Positions 11,801-26,800 of a stretch of DNA of 64,000 nucleotides are shown here, piece by piece. Source of the DNA: Bolinopsis microptera (Eukaryota > Ctenophora > Tentaculata > Lobata > Bolinopsidae). A model generated the notes under the pieces. It ran no database searches, was not told the origin of the DNA, and saw nothing but the letters and a program-made list of their open reading frames with translations. Position numbers and translations under genes: made by a program. Numbering within the stretch: the first letter of the stretch is position 1; each line of letters opens with the position of its first letter. Location of the stretch: assembly GCF_026151205.1 (NCBI RefSeq), contig NC_087077.1:1612001-1676000 (forward strand), written 5' to 3'.

Positions 11801-14800
11801 CTAGTGTAAAGTATAGTAACTAGTGTAAAGTATAGTAACTAGTATACAGTATTTGACCAAAACCCATAATCATGCACGGTTACGAATTGTAATAAAGCTT
11901 ATTGAATGGGAAAAGCGAGCGACCGATTTCATTCTCGGTATCAATATGCATTTTCGAACGGCTATTCAGATTAATATCATTTCCTTTTGTTTGGAAAAGA
12001 GAAACACTGGCAGCGGTCCACTCTACCCATGATTATGGGTTTTGGTCAAATATCATCTCTTTTTGATTATAATGTTAGGATAATTTACAAAGTCGAAATG
12101 TTAACTCATAACTTCATTAATATTAATATTAATAAGGAAGTAATTTAAACGATTAAGACTAATTAATCTATAAATTGTCGATTCATTTCATTCTATGCAT
12201 CGGCATGAATTAAACAGGAATTAAACAGGAATGTGTTTTTCTTGCCAATGATACGACACTCTAGCACTCCAATTATGAATAAGGGATCAGTAAACATATT
12301 ATTGCATTTTTGTCTTTGCAGTAGTTACAATATCCGTGAGTTCACCAAAAGTAAAAGTAGCTGAAACTGCGACACTCACCTGCCGGGTGACAGGGTCAAG
12401 TTCTGGGGGGACAATTAAATGGTTCAAAAGATCAGAGGAGATGCACGATGATGGTGAAAAATATACCTTCGTAATGACGAAACTAGAAGATCAGGATTCG
12501 GGGGATATTTTCATTTCTCAGTTGGAAATTTCTAAATTTGGTCTTGCGGAGGATATGGGGTTATACAAGTGTGGCTACTTAGAGCACTTTTCAAGTTCGA
12601 TATCTCTAGATTTGTTAGGTGAGTACTGACACTATCGTCGAAAACGCTATTTTAAAATTTACCAATATCCTCAAACTTCACTGAACGTGTCCATACAAAT
12701 TTATTTAATACTAGTAGTTGGCCTTCAAATTGATCCAATTGAAATAAGGCATTTTAGACAAATAACATTGCATCGCAGTATTATCTGTATCTGTATAAGA
12801 GTTAAAAAATAATAGTTGATTTGCCGCACGTTCCATATCCCTTTAGTGCACAAAAAAGGTAATAATTTTTGTCTGTAATAATAATGGCATAAAATTGAAA
12901 TGTTTGTTTAGGTTTTTGTTGAACTTCTGAAATACCTTCAGCATCTTATTTTAACTATTAGCTGTTATTTAACGGAATTTATTGGGTAAGAATATCGTTA
13001 GAAGTAAAGTAAAATTTAAAATAGTAGACTGAAATAAATATTCCCGTCAGAATGATCAATTTATTTTCAAATTACAATAAATAACCCATTAGTGAATATA
13101 ATTCACAAACTCACAACTGCAGGGTGGACAGCAGTAACAGTACAAGAGGAGCGAATACCCTTCCCATTTGAATCTACTTCACTGGAGATAAGGACTGATA
13201 GTCGGCTGGGAAGTGGTGATACAGTGGCGTTGTTTTTCTACGATACCTCAAAAACCTCATCAGGAGGAGTCTATATTGGCTTCACATCTACCCCCTGGTA
13301 CCAGCTCTTGCACTGCCGTTACTCCAATGATTTCCCAGTTACTCTGCCCTCCACTACTTACAAGATATTGAGGATTACCCTGACACGCAGTTCAGGTGTC
13401 AGATTTATTATACACTGTAATAACGAGGAAGTACTTAACGTGCTGCTATCAGACACCTCGTGTGATGACGGTAGGTGGGGAGACTACTGGAACAGAGAGA
13501 CGGCGTATATAAGATTTAATAAAGACACAGCCTCAGATTACTATAGAGAGGCTAAAACAGGTTATTAACATCAATCATTTTAGATTACAGTAACCAGATA
13601 TATTGTACGTGGCCTGGTATAGTAACTAGTGTCTAGTATACAGTATAATAACTCGTATACACTGTAGTAACTAGTGTAAAGTATAGTAACTAGTGTACAC
13701 TATAGTAACTAGTGTACAGTGTAATAACTAGTATACAGTATTTGATCCAGAACAAAAGGAAGTGAATATTAATTTGAATAACCGTCCGCAAATGCAAATT
13801 GATACCGAGAATGAAATCGGTCGCTCGCTTTTACCATTCAATTTCATTCACGGCTTACGAACTGTAATAAAGCTTATTGATTGGGAATATAATATCGGCA
13901 GTAACTCTGTACAGGTGATAAATCAAATATTCTTCAGATATGTGTGACGTTGGTACAGTTAGAGATGGCGCCCAATGCAGGAAATGTGACCCTGGGTTCG
14001 AGCCAGACCCTCCTCAATCTGCGTGTGGTTAGTTATAACCTTGTTCGTGTAGTTGTTCTATGAAATTGAACATGTAGTTGTTCTATGAAATTGAACGTGA
14101 CATAATTTGCTAGAAATAAGAAAAATATCGTATTACCACGCACTGTTAAAATGTTAAGATCTTTGTTTGTTCAACCTGAGGATATCATGGTTCTAGTACG
14201 ACCCGACATCAAAAAACCTGAATCATGCACTACATCAGCAGAGTGCTTACGAGAAGAAGCAACAGCAGCTCATGATATGCTATGAGAATAAAGCAGCAGC
14301 CCAGCTAAAAATAAATCCAAAAGCTTTCTACAGCTATATGAACTCCAAGCGCAAGATTAGGGCTGCAATATCTGGAATCAGAGATGCTAGTGGGGATGAA
14401 CTCCACTCAGCACATGATATGGCTAACCAACTTGGGATTTTCTTTGAGAGCACGTTTGTAAAGGAGGATCAGGCCTCAATACCTGACCCACTACCCGGAG
14501 ACAGCGCAAAGGCGACGATTCCTGACCTGAAATTCAATACAAGTGAAGTTCAAGATCAACTTCGTAAAGTTAACATCTGGAAGTCCGTTGGACCTGATGA
14601 TATACACCCCAAGCTTTTGAAAACACTAGCCGAAAACAAACAGTTTGCTGATTCAGTCACAGCACTGTTCCAAAAATGCTACAACGAGGGAAAGATTCCC
14701 GAAATCTGGAAGCAGGCAAATGTCACTGCATTGCATAAAAAGGGGGATAAAACCCAAGCCAGCAATTATCGCCCTATTAGCCTAACGTGCGTTCTTTCCA

Positions 14801-17800
14801 AGATCTTTGAGAGGTTTTTAAGGAACCATATTCTAGCTCACGTATCCCCCATGATTGTGAATGAACAACACGGTTTCCTACCAAAAAGATCCTGCGTCTC
14901 GAACCTACTGGAATGTATGGACATTGTCAGTGAGATACTAGAGAAGGACGGGTCAGCTGATATACTGTATCTCGATTTTCAGAAGGCTTTCGATTCTGTA
15001 CCACACAAACGATTGCTGAGAAAATTACAATCCTTTGGAATATCTGGCAACACCCTTGCAGTCGTGGAAGACTTTCTAACAGGAAGAACATTTCGTGTCA
15101 GGGTTGGATCATCATTTTCTAGAGTGTTTGCTGTAACATCTGGGGTCCCTCAAGGAACCGTGCTGGGCCCCCTGCTCTTCCTGCTCTTCATAAATGATCT
15201 CCCTGATGGAATTGAGAGCTTCGTATCACTCTTTGCGGACGATCTTAAGCTAGTAACGAGCACAGCTAAGCACAGTGTTGCACAAGATGATATACTGAAA
15301 CTCAATGCGTGGGAGAAGGAATGGCTCCTAAGATTCAATGTGAAGGATGGCAAGTGTAAGGTACTACATATTGGGCGTAACAATCCAATGCACGAGTACT
15401 TCATGAATGGGGAACGCCTCCCCCAAGTGAAGGCAGAAAAGGATCTTGGAGTTCTAACTACCAGAAACCTGGACTGGAGTGATCATATAGATAAGTCCGT
15501 GAAAAAAGCAAAGTCTGTTATAGGCTGGATCAAACGAAGTTTGATCTGCCGTAACAAATTTGTTATGCTAAATGTCTACAGAACTCTAGTTCGACCTCAC
15601 ATCGAATACGCTGTGCAAGTGTGGAATCTACCAGCAGAGCACGGAAACTGGAGGACTATTAAGAAGATAGAAGACGTTCAGAGAGAATTTACACGAATAA
15701 TCGACGGGATTGGTATCCTACCATACGATGAGAGACTGAGAATCCTCCAGTTAACAACACTACTGGAGCGCCGTATGAGGGGTGATCTTATTGAAACCTT
15801 TAAAATAACGACGGGTAAAGTGGACTATGGACAAGATCTTTTCAGGATATCACGTAGCGGTACCAAGATCCTAAAAGATAAAAGAGGAAATCAGGTCCTC
15901 AGTAACCGTGTTGCCAATTACTGGAACAAAGTACCAAGTTCGGTTAAAGAAGCCAGTTCAGTAGACGCATTCAAAGCTCGACTTCAATGTTATAAAAATG
16001 AACTGATAGCGAGTGGAGCATCGTCAAAGGGTCACTTCTGGGATCTCAGCGAAACCTTGATGTCAAAAATAAATACATGTGAGCATGATTCATATGCACA
16101 TTTCATGTCTAATAACCCATTGATTGCTAAATACCGAGGAATCAATGTTTCTTGATTGTTAAATTCAGAACTACATGTTAACGTCCTAAAAATAATTAAT
16201 CATTAAATGTTCCGGATAGGAACATTTTTCTTTTTGATAATATTGTGCGAACTGCAATAGCGTAGAGTGCAGTTGGGTTTCAAGTTTTGTCGAGATGGCC
16301 ATGTGGCCATAATCCTATTATTATTATTATTATTATTTAGTACTCTTCAAAAGTTGATTCACAAGATCTGCTAACTTACAAGATGTAACATCACTTCAGT
16401 GCCCTGTCCAGCTGGAAGCTACAGGAATATTGATATGGACACGTGTGCAGAATGTCCTGACAACACGATCAGTACAATAGAAGGACAAGTCTCGTGTATA
16501 CCTTGTGAAGATGGCAAGGAACGAGAATTAGATGGAACTGAATGCGGTAAGGAATCTGAATGGGTTTATGTTAGTTGTAGAACCTTTGAGATAGGATGAT
16601 GTGAATCGTCATCAATAATTATATTTAATAAGAATAACTGACAAACGTGTTCTGTTGATTCGCGCAATTGCAGCCAACTTTATCCTCTTATGCCAGTCAG
16701 TGTAATCACAGTTTCAATTAATCGAAACTTATTAAAATTCGTAAGCCGTGAATAAATGGGAAAAGCGAGCGACCGATTTCATTCTCGGTATCATTTTGCA
16801 TTTGAGAACGGTCATTCAAATTGATATAATTTCCTTTAGTTTGGGAAAGAGAGACACTGGCAGCGGTCCACTCTACCCAATTATGGGTTTTGGTCAAATT
16901 ATGTTAAATAATATCCATACTACAGTACATAGCTACATGATGAAGAGAAATTAAAACATAACTGATTTTTAAAATTTCGTCGAACAAGGCTTTCGACTAT
17001 TTACCAATATCCTCAAACTTCACTGAACGTGTCCATATAAATTTATTTAGTAGTAGGCCTTCAAATTGATCCAATTGAAATAAGGCATTTTAGACAAATA
17101 ACATCGCAGTATTATCTGTATCTGTATAAGAGTTAAAAAATAATAGTTGATTTCCCGCACGTTGTATATCCCTTTTGTGCACAAAAAAGGTAATAATTTT
17201 TGTCTGTAATAATAATGGCATAAAATTGAAATGTTTGTTTAGGTTTTTGTTGAACTTCTGAAATACCTTCAGCATCTTATTTTAACTATTAGCTGTTATT
17301 TAACGGAATTTATTGGGTAAGAATATCGTTAGAAGTAAAGTAAAATTTATAATAGTAGACTGAAATAAATATTCCCGTCAGTCCCTGCAGGGTGGACAGC
17401 AGTAACAGTATTTGGCAGGCTAATACCCTTCCCACTTGAATCTACTTCACTGGAGATAAGGACTGATAGTCGGCTGGGAAGTGGTGATAAAGTGGCGGTG
17501 TTTTTCTACGAGGATACCTCATTCACCTCATCAGGAGGAGTCTATATCTCCTTATCATCTACCCCCTGGTACTCGCTCTTCTTCTGCCGTTACCCCACTG
17601 ATTTCCCAGTTACTCTGCCCTCCACTACTTACAAGATATGGAGGATTACCCTAACACGCAGTTCAGGTGTCAGAGTTATTATACACTGTAATAACGAGGA
17701 AGTACTTAACGTGCTGCTATCAGACACCTCGTGTGATGAGGGTAGGTGGGGAGACTACTGGAACAGAGAGACGGCGTATATAAAATTTAATCCATCCGAC

Positions 17801-20800
17801 ACAGCCTCAGATTACTATAGAGAGGCTAAAACAGGTTATTAACATCAATCATTTCATATTACAGTAACCAGATATATTGTACGTGGCCTGGTATAGTAAC
17901 TAGTGTACAGGATAGTAACTAGTGTAAAGTATAGTAACTAGTGTACACTATAATAACTAGTGTACAGTGTAGTAACTAGTATACAGTATTTGATCCAGAA
18001 CAAAAGGGAGTGATATTAATTTGAATAACCGTCCGCAAATGCAAATTGATACCGAGAATGAAATCGGTCGCTCGCTTTTACCATTCAATTTCATTCACGG
18101 CTTACGAACTGTAATAAAGCTTATTGATTGGGAATATAATATCGGCAGTAACTCTGTACAGGTTATAAATCAAACATTATTCAGGTAAGTGTGACGCTGG
18201 TACAGTTAGAGGCCATGATGACTCCCAATGCAGGAAATGTGACCCTGGGTTCGAGCCAGACCCTCCTCAATCTGCGTGTGGTTAGTTATAACCTTGTTCG
18301 TGTAGTTGTTCTATGAAATTGAACATGTAGTTGTTCTATGAAATTGAACGTGACATAATTTGCTAGAAATAAGAAGAATATCATATTACCACGCACTGGT
18401 AAAATGTTAAGATTTTTGTTTGTGTAACCTGATGATTTTGGCTCTAGTACTCTTCAAAAGGTGATTCACAAGATCTGCTAACTTACAAGATCTAACATCA
18501 CTTCAGTACCCTGTCCAGCTGGAAGCTACAAGAATATTGATATGGACACGTGTGCAGAATGTCCTGACAACACGATCAGCACAATAGAAGGACAAGTCTC
18601 GTGTATACCTTGTGAAGATGGCAAGGAACGAGAATTAGATAGAACTGAATGCGGTAAGGAATCTGAATGGGTTTATGTTAGTTGTACAACCTTTGAGATA
18701 GGATGGTGTGAATCGTCATCAATAATTATAATTAATAAGAATAACTGACCAACGTGTTCTGTTGATTCACGCATTTGCAGCCAACTTTATCCTCTTATGC
18801 CAGTCAGTGTAATCACAGTGCTGGCAAGCACGACCGTGGCTCTTATACATTATATACTATTATACCCCCTATACTATTACCAAAAAGATGATTTTAGAAG
18901 AAAAATGGTCTTAAATAAAATCGGTCGATCGCTTTTCCCATTCATTTACAATTACAATTGTAATAGATTAAGAAGAACTACCCGAAGGCCGCTGTACTCG
19001 GCAATAAAGATTCAATAATGAATAAATATCATTTAATTGGACACTATAAACTATACCGCCCTTGCCCCTTATCCCGAAATACTAGGTATCGACCCGAAAG
19101 CAACCCAAAAAGATTTGTTCAGCATGTGATTGATGTAATTAATCGAAACTTATTAAAATTCGTAAGCCGTGAATAAATGGGAAAAGCGAGCGACCGATTT
19201 CATTCTCGGTATCATTTTGCATTTGAGAACGGTCATTCAAATTGATATAATTTCCTTTAGTTTGGGAAAGAGAGACACTGGCAGCGTCCACTCTACCGAA
19301 TTATGGGTTTTGGTCAAATTATGTTAAATAATATCCATACTACAGTACATAGCTACATGATGAAGAGAAATTAAAACATAACTGATTTTTAAAATTTCGT
19401 CGAACAAAGCTTTCGACTATCTACCAATATCCTTAAACTTCACTGAACGTGTCCATTTGAAATAAATTTCGTCGTCAAATTTTTAATGTACATATTAATC
19501 GTTATAATTGAATTAATACTATTTTAGAATATGAGTATGACGTAGAAATGTCGATACGTTATTCAGCTATTTATTTCCATTAGAATCTGTCTTCTATTTT
19601 GAATTGTAGTTGACGAAGTGAGAGTCTCCCACTCATAAGAGCAAAAAAAGATTACCAGAATCTGTCTTCACTGAGTCTATTCAGAAACAATCAGAAATTT
19701 GAATAAAAGAACTATCAAATCATGAGACTCAATAACACTACACGAATCCACCAGTTGTCCAGTTTACCAATATCCTCAAACTTCACTGAACGTGTCCATA
19801 TTATATATAGATATATATAGATGTATTTAGTAGTAGGCCTTCAAATTGATCCAATTGAAATAAGGCATTTTAGACAAATAACATCGCAGTATTATTTGTA
19901 TCTGTATAAGAGTTAAAAAATAATAGTTGATTTCCCGCACGTTGTATATCCCTTTTGTGCACAAAAAAGGTAATAATTTTTGTCTGTGAAATTAATAAAT
20001 ATAAGGGCATAAAATTGAAATGTTTGTTTAGGTTTTTGTTGAATTTCTGAAATACCTTCAGCATCTTATTTTAACTATCGGCTGTTATTTAACGGAATTT
20101 AATGGGTAAGAATATCGTTAGAAGTAAAGTAAAATTTAAAATAGTAGACTGAAATAAATATTCCCGTCAGAATGATCAATTTATTTTCAATTAACAATAA
20201 ATAACCCATTAGTGAATATAATTCACAAACTCACAACTGCAGGGTGGACAACAGTAACAGCATTTAGCAGGCTAATACCCTTCCCACTTGAATCTACTTC
20301 ACTGGAGATAAGGACTGATAGTCGGCTGGGAAGTGGTGATAAAGTGGCGGTGTTTTTCTACGAGGGTACCTCATTAACCTCATCAGGAGGAGTATATATC
20401 TCCTTCTCATCTACCCTCCGGTACTCGCTCTTCTTCTGCCGTTACCCCACTGATTTCCCAGTTACTCTGCCCTCCACTACTTACAAGATATGGAGGATTA
20501 CCCTGACACGCAGTTCAGGTGTCAGAGTTACTATACATTGTAATAACGAGGAAGTACTTAACGTGCTGCTATCAGACACCTCGTGTGATGAGGGTATGTG
20601 GGGAGACTACTGGAACAAAGAGACGGCGTATATAAGATTTAGTCCATCCGACACAGCCTCAGATTACTATAGAGAGGCTAAAACAGGTTATTAACATCAA
20701 TCATTTCATATTACAGTAACCAGATATATTGTACGTGGCCTGGTATAGTAACTAGTGTACAGGATAGTAACTAGTGTAAAGTATAGTAACTAGTGTACAC

Positions 20801-23800
20801 TATAATAACTAGTGTACAGTGTAGTAACTAGTATACAGTATTTGATCCAGAACAAAAGGGAGTGATATTAATTTGAATAACCGTCCGCAAATGCAAATTG
20901 ATACCGAGAATGAAATCGGTCGCTCGCTTTTACCATTCAATTTCATTCACGGCTTACGAACTGTAATAAAGCTTATTGATTGGGAATATAATATCGGCAG
21001 TAACTCTGTACAGGTGATAAATCAAACATTCTTCAGGTAAGTGTGACGCTGGTACAGTTAGAGGCCATGATGACTCCCAATGCAGGAAATGTGACCCTGG
21101 GTTCGAGCCAGACCCTCCTCAATCTGCGTGTGGTTAGTTATAACCTTGTTCGTGTAGTTGTTCTATGAAATTGAACATGTAGTTGTTCTATGAAATTGAA
21201 CGTGACATAATTTGCTAGAAATAAGAAGAATATCATATTACCACGCACTGTTAAAATGTTAAGATTTTTGTTTGTGTAACCTGATGATTTTGGCTCTAGT
21301 ACTCTTCAAAAGGTGATTCACAAGATCTGCTAACTTACAAGATCTAATATCACTTCAGTGCCCTGTCCAGCTGGAAGCTACAAGAATATTGATATGGACA
21401 CGTGTGCAGAATGTCCTGACAACACGATCAGTAGAATAGAAGGACAAGTCTCGTGTATACCTTGTGAAGATGGCAAGGAACGAGAATTAGATAGAACTGA
21501 ATGCGGTAAGGAATCTGAATGGGTTTATGTTAGTTGTACAACCTTTGAGATAGGATGGTGTGAATCGTCATCAATAATTATAATTAATAAGAATAACTGA
21601 CCAACGTGTTCTGTTGATTCACGCATTTGCAGCCAACTGTATCCTCTTATACCAGTCAGTGTAATCACAGTGCTGGCAAGCACGACCGTGGCTCTTATAC
21701 ATTATATACTATTATACCCCCTATACTATTACCAAAAAGATGATTTTAGAAGAAAAATGGTCTTAAATAAAATCGGTCGATCGCTTTTCCCATTCATTTA
21801 CAATTACAATTGTAATAGATTAAGAAGAACTACCCGAAGGCCGCTGTACTCGGCAATAAAGATTCAATAATGAATAAATATCAGCTAATTGGACACTATA
21901 AACTATACCGCCCTTGCCCCTTATCCCGAAATACTAGGTATCGACCCGAAAGCAACCCAAAAAGATTTGTTCAGCATGTGATTGATGTAATTAATCGAAA
22001 CTTATTAAAATTCGTAAGCCGTGAATAAATGGGAAAAGCGAGCGACCGATTTCATTCTCGGTATCATTTTGCATTTGAGAACGGTCATTCAAATTGATAT
22101 AATTTCCTTTAGTTTGGGAAAGAGAGACACTGGCAGCGTCCACTCTACCGAATTATGGGTTTTGGTCAAATTATGTTAAATAATATCCATACTACAGTAC
22201 AAAGCTACATGATGAAGAGAAATTAAAACATAACTGATTTTTAAAATTTCGTCGAACAAAGCTTTCGACTATCTACCAATATCCTTAAACTTCACTGAAC
22301 GTGTCCATTTGAAATAAATTTCGTCGTCAAATTTTTAATGTACATATTAATCGTTATAATTGAATTAATACTATTTTAGAATATCGTCACCTCCAAGTAG
22401 AAAGGGTACATCTGCAAAAGTGCTGTTTTGAGTAAATCAAGAAAAACTGTTTTATGCTGTGCATTGTGCCCTTGGAAAGCTATAGTATGTTGCTTAGACA
22501 ACCCCTACAGGGTAATTAATGAACAAAGCATAAATTTTCCGTTTTATCATTATAGATGTCAATTAAATACGGATTGAAAGACAAGTTGTACCCTTTTAAC
22601 TTGTTGTATCAAGTTGTACCCTTTTAACTTGCTGGGACCAAAGTTCGAGCATGTTTAATATTGGGGTATATCTCTATATGTACCCTTTTAACTCAAAAGA
22701 CTACTAATACTGTATCTGACCAAAAAGCCGCACAATCATTTGAGTATAGTAGGTTTGTGATGTTATTTGGCTCCAGAAGGGTCTAAAGATCAAAAAATAT
22801 TTGGGTGGAAAAAAAGTTATGTGTCTTCGAAGTGTGTGGCCACGCCCTTTTATAAGATCGTGGGAAAATCTTACAATTTCCTGAAATAAATTCATATTTT
22901 GATAATAAAAGCACATAGGTTAATCAAACCAATGTTTTTTGGCTCGGCAAATCGATTGGCGATGTCTATTTGACTCTTAGACCACTCCCTGATAAGATAA
23001 CCACGCCCATATTCACAATTAATCTTCAAAATTAACAAAAATTTAAGTGATTTTCTTAGACAAGTTGGGTGTTGAAACCACTGTTGTTTTTTTTGGCACA
23101 GGAGATCGATTGGTTATGTCGTTTGCACGAAAATGCCACACAGAACTGAATTGAAACAGTTTTTTGAAATAGTTTGCATCAAAATAATATAATATTTAAA
23201 CATAATGGCTATTAATGATAAAAATGAATAAAATCATAAGTATGCTTATTTGTTTTCGCAATTAATGCAAAGGCAAAAGTTTGAACATTTTGGCCCCTCC
23301 GATTTAACACAAAGATAATGTTTAGTTTTGCATCCAGTTTTACATCGGCAAGTGTTGCAAAGTTCATCAGGAATAAGGTGAAGTTGCTTGTTGGCATAAA
23401 GACCGCCCTCCTGATCTTCCCAACCGTATTCAAGAACATTAAGGAGGCAGCGTACATGTTCTGGTGTTAAAAGATTGGAACTTTCATTTAAAAGGTACCA
23501 CTATCTCCTTATATGCCCATTCCTAATAGAATAAGAGGTTGGAGGAAGACCAAGAGCAGAACCAGTTTTTTTTGTGAACCTGAACTCTAAGGTCATCAAA
23601 TGTTTTGACTCCATTTGAAGCTGATAACACATTCACAAGATATTCTTCTGCGACCTTTGGTTGATCCTCGTCTAAAATTGCCGTTTTGCCAAAATTACAA
23701 AGACTTTTCTCCGGGTCAGCAGTCAGTGCACATCTCTTTGCCCCACTTTGCTTAGGTGATCAGATCCTGTTGCTAGATGTGCACTGAGAATTTCTTGACA

Positions 23801-26800
23801 AAAGTCTTTTCAGAATCTTTCAAACATTATGTGCACTGGCAACATCCTTTACTTCTCACCTTTACCAAGCTGCAAGAATAAGTTCTGTAACCCAAGACTA
23901 TGAAATTCTTCAAAATAGTGTAACAGCAACATAAAGTCGACCACAACAGCCTCATCGTTATATATTAGAAGGATTGCATATAAGATCGTCAGTTTTGAAG
24001 GATGCTTTCTTTTCAAGTTCCTCCCTCATTTTATTTTTTATTGGTTTTACCATCAAAGAACCGTTGAAGAGCGTACTTTAGTTTGTAATATCATACTTAA
24101 GAACTCTTGCATCTTGGCAACACTGTCTTCGGCATAAACTTGCGTAACAAGGTTTTTACTTTGTCGTGATTCTCCTTGCAGAATGGATTTCCTTGACTAC
24201 TTAAATATAACTTGAGATACTGTCAGTGCGAGCATTGATCTCTTGAATCTTTCTAGGACTTAAATGATGATGGGAAGATGCATTGGCAGTCTCTGTGTTC
24301 CCTCCTTTATCCGAGTTTGTTATCTCCCTATTGGTGTTGGTTATCGAGAGAAACTTGTGATAAATGAGGGCCCATTCCGCGACGTATTCCTGTTTCCTAG
24401 TCTGCCCTATGATTCCGTGTGAACTCGTTGAACTATGTTGTAATGTTTGTTCAAGAGCAAGATCTGGCGACACTGCGTTAAAAGATCCCGAGGTTCTCTT
24501 TACTACAAAATGCTTCTTCAAAAAGGAGTCGTGTAACTCTGGGTGAGTGTGCTTGAGTCGTTTCTCAAATAGTTTAGACTGTCACAACCAAGAAAGGGGG
24601 AAGTTGGTCGTTTAGCTCCGGACAGTCTATGCACGGTCCCTGCACGGTCCATGTAACAACAAAAGAACACTCCATGCACGGTCCCTGCACGGTCCCTGCA
24701 CAATGAACACTTGATGCACACTCCCTGCACGGTCAGTCCCTGCACACTCCCTGCACGGTCTATGCACTGTCCCTGCACAGTAGCATATGAACACCGGCTA
24801 CTGGCCGGCTACTAGCCGGCTAGTAGCCACTTTTGTAATAACAGCTCCTCAACTTCACAATACCAAACTGGCTACTAACCGGCACTTGAAAAGCGGTCAC
24901 TAGCCGGCTACTAACCGGCTACTAACCGGCTACTAACCGCTACTGTGCAGGGACCGTGCATAGACCGTGGATAGACCGTGTGTTTTCTCAAAACGATCAA
25001 TATCCTGGTTTAACTTATTGACAGTATTGCAAGAGATCAGACATTTACGATTAAGAAAATGCCTTATTGTTGTCACAGAGAGCTTGCTGAAATAGTTCCA
25101 GCTTAACTATAGCATCAGAGTAGTTTTGCGGTGTGTGCTCTTTCCAAAAAGCCTTCATTTTCATTCTCGTTATAGAATCACTTAGAATTGTAAGACCCCC
25201 TTAAGAACGATAGTAATGCTTTCCACTCATTACTAAATCTACAGTTTTCGGACCAAAGATTCCACATTCTATGAATATGTCCTCGACTCCAGACCCCTTC
25301 AAAAATTTTCCTGCGCAGTACACGGCCGTTTTAGTCAAGTGGAATCCACCAAGCATGGGGAATATCTTCAAGAACAGCTCTGGCTGCTGCAGGTAGATTT
25401 TGTCCTATCTCACATTAATCACTCTTAACGGAAATTTCAGTTAAAATTGGGCGTGGATATCTTATCAATGGGTGGTCTGAGAGTCAAATAGACATCGCCA
25501 ATCGATTTCCCGAGCCAACAAACATTGGTTTTGACACACAACTTGTCCAAGAAAATCACTTAAATTTTTGTAAATTTTGATGATTAATTGTGAATATGGG
25601 CGTGGTTATCTTATCAGGGAATGGTCTGAGATTCAAATAGACATCGCCAATCGATTTCCCGTGCCAACAAACATTGGTTTTGACACCCACCTTGTCCAAG
25701 AAAATCACTTAAATTGTTTGGAATTTTGAAGCTCAATTATGAATATGGGCGTGGTTATCTTATCAGGGAGTGGTCTGAGATTCAAATAGACATCACCAAT
25801 CGATTTCTTGAGCCAAAAAACAATGGTTTGGATAACCTATATGCTTTTATTATCAAAATATGAATTTATTTCAGGAAATTGTAAGATTTTCCCACGATCT
25901 TATAAAAGGGCGTGGCCACAGACTTCGAAGACACATAACTTTTTTTCCACCCAAATTTTTTTTGATCTATAGACCCTTCTGGAGCCAAATAACATCATAA
26001 ACCTACTATATATATTCATATATATGATTGCAGTGTCGGGTCTATTCACATAACGTGACATTAAGTCCTGTGTTTAAAGGGGTACATGTAGACTTATACC
26101 CTTTTAACCTATATAAAATTTGGTAAGAATGAATTATTAAAAGGGACCATCTCAATTTGTATCCTTTTTACTTATCGGTCTAGGTGCGCTATTTTAGATA
26201 TAAAAAGGGGTTAAGTTGACTTATGTCCTTTCTAAAAATTAGGGTTACCTAAAATTTCATCAAATCAAGTTGATACTTGGTGACATGATGACTCATGACC
26301 CGAGGGTTCCAAAACCGTTGAACAAATAGAAAGGGTATATCTTAACTTGTACCCTTTCTACTTGGAGGTGACGATATGAGTATGACGTAGAAATGTCGAT
26401 ACGTTATTCAGCTATTTATTTCCATTAGAATCTGTCTTCTATTTTGAATTGTAGTTGACGAAGTGAGAGTCTACCACTCATAGGAGCAAAAAAAGATTAC
26501 CAGAATCTGTCTTCACTGAGTCTATTCAGAAACAATCAGAAATTTGAATAAAAGAACTATCAAATCATGAGACTCAATAACACTACACGAATCCACCAGT
26601 TGTCCAGTTTACCAATATCCTCAAACTTCACTGAACGTGTCCATATTATATATAGATATATATAGATGTATTTAGTAGTAGGCCTTCAAATTGATCCAAT
26701 TGAAATAAGGCATTTTAGACAAATAACATCGCAGTATTATTTGTATCTGTATAAGAGTTAAAAAATAATAGTTGATTTGCCGCACGTTGCATATCCCTTT

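Larger units (their letters stand above)
13741..16898. mobile_element. TIR element enclosing two receptor exons (module 2)
   Basis: The left arm starts TTTGATCCAGAAC; the right arm ends ATTATGGGTTTTGGTCAAA. About 115 bp of the arms are complementary (shared GAATGAAATCGGTCGCTCGC). Between the arms lie the Cys-rich exon, a LINE insertion and the GCC exon. It lacks a ~310-bp internal piece (GCTGGCAAGCACGA onward) that modules 3-5 retain. Confidence 0.65.
17989..19318. mobile_element. TIR element enclosing two receptor exons (module 3)
   Basis: 1,330 bp from TTTGATCCAGAAC to GGGTTTTGGTCAAA with complementary arms of about 115 bp. It contains the Cys-rich exon at 18185 and the GCC exon at 18507. 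The module-4 copy is the same length. Confidence 0.65.
20841..22170. mobile_element. TIR element enclosing two receptor exons (module 4)
   Basis: 1,330 bp with the same arms as module 3, holding exons 21037 and 21359. Nearly identical to the module-3 copy throughout. Confidence 0.65.
22385..26373. mobile_element. 4-kb TIR DNA transposon with 4-bp ATAT duplication
   Basis: Perfect 26-bp terminal inverted repeats beginning CGTCACCTCCAAGTAGAAAG, flanked by ATAT at 22381-22384 and 26374-26377. The paralogous intron at 19528-19545 is the empty site with a single ATAT. Inside each end are several copies of TTGTACCCTTTTAACTT-like motifs, probably transposase-binding sites, then long subterminal inverted repeats (22700-23080 against 25460-26000, the latter in three tandem partial copies). 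The core carries a decayed ORF on the minus strand. Superfamily not assigned; 4-bp duplications occur in Sola-type elements among others. Confidence 0.85.

Noticed and set aside
16672-16720. Possible exon after AATTGCAG (CCAACTTTATCC) in each module
   Set aside because: It hits a stop after about 10 codons in the required phase. It may be a remnant of an Ig exon start, but it cannot be an exon now.
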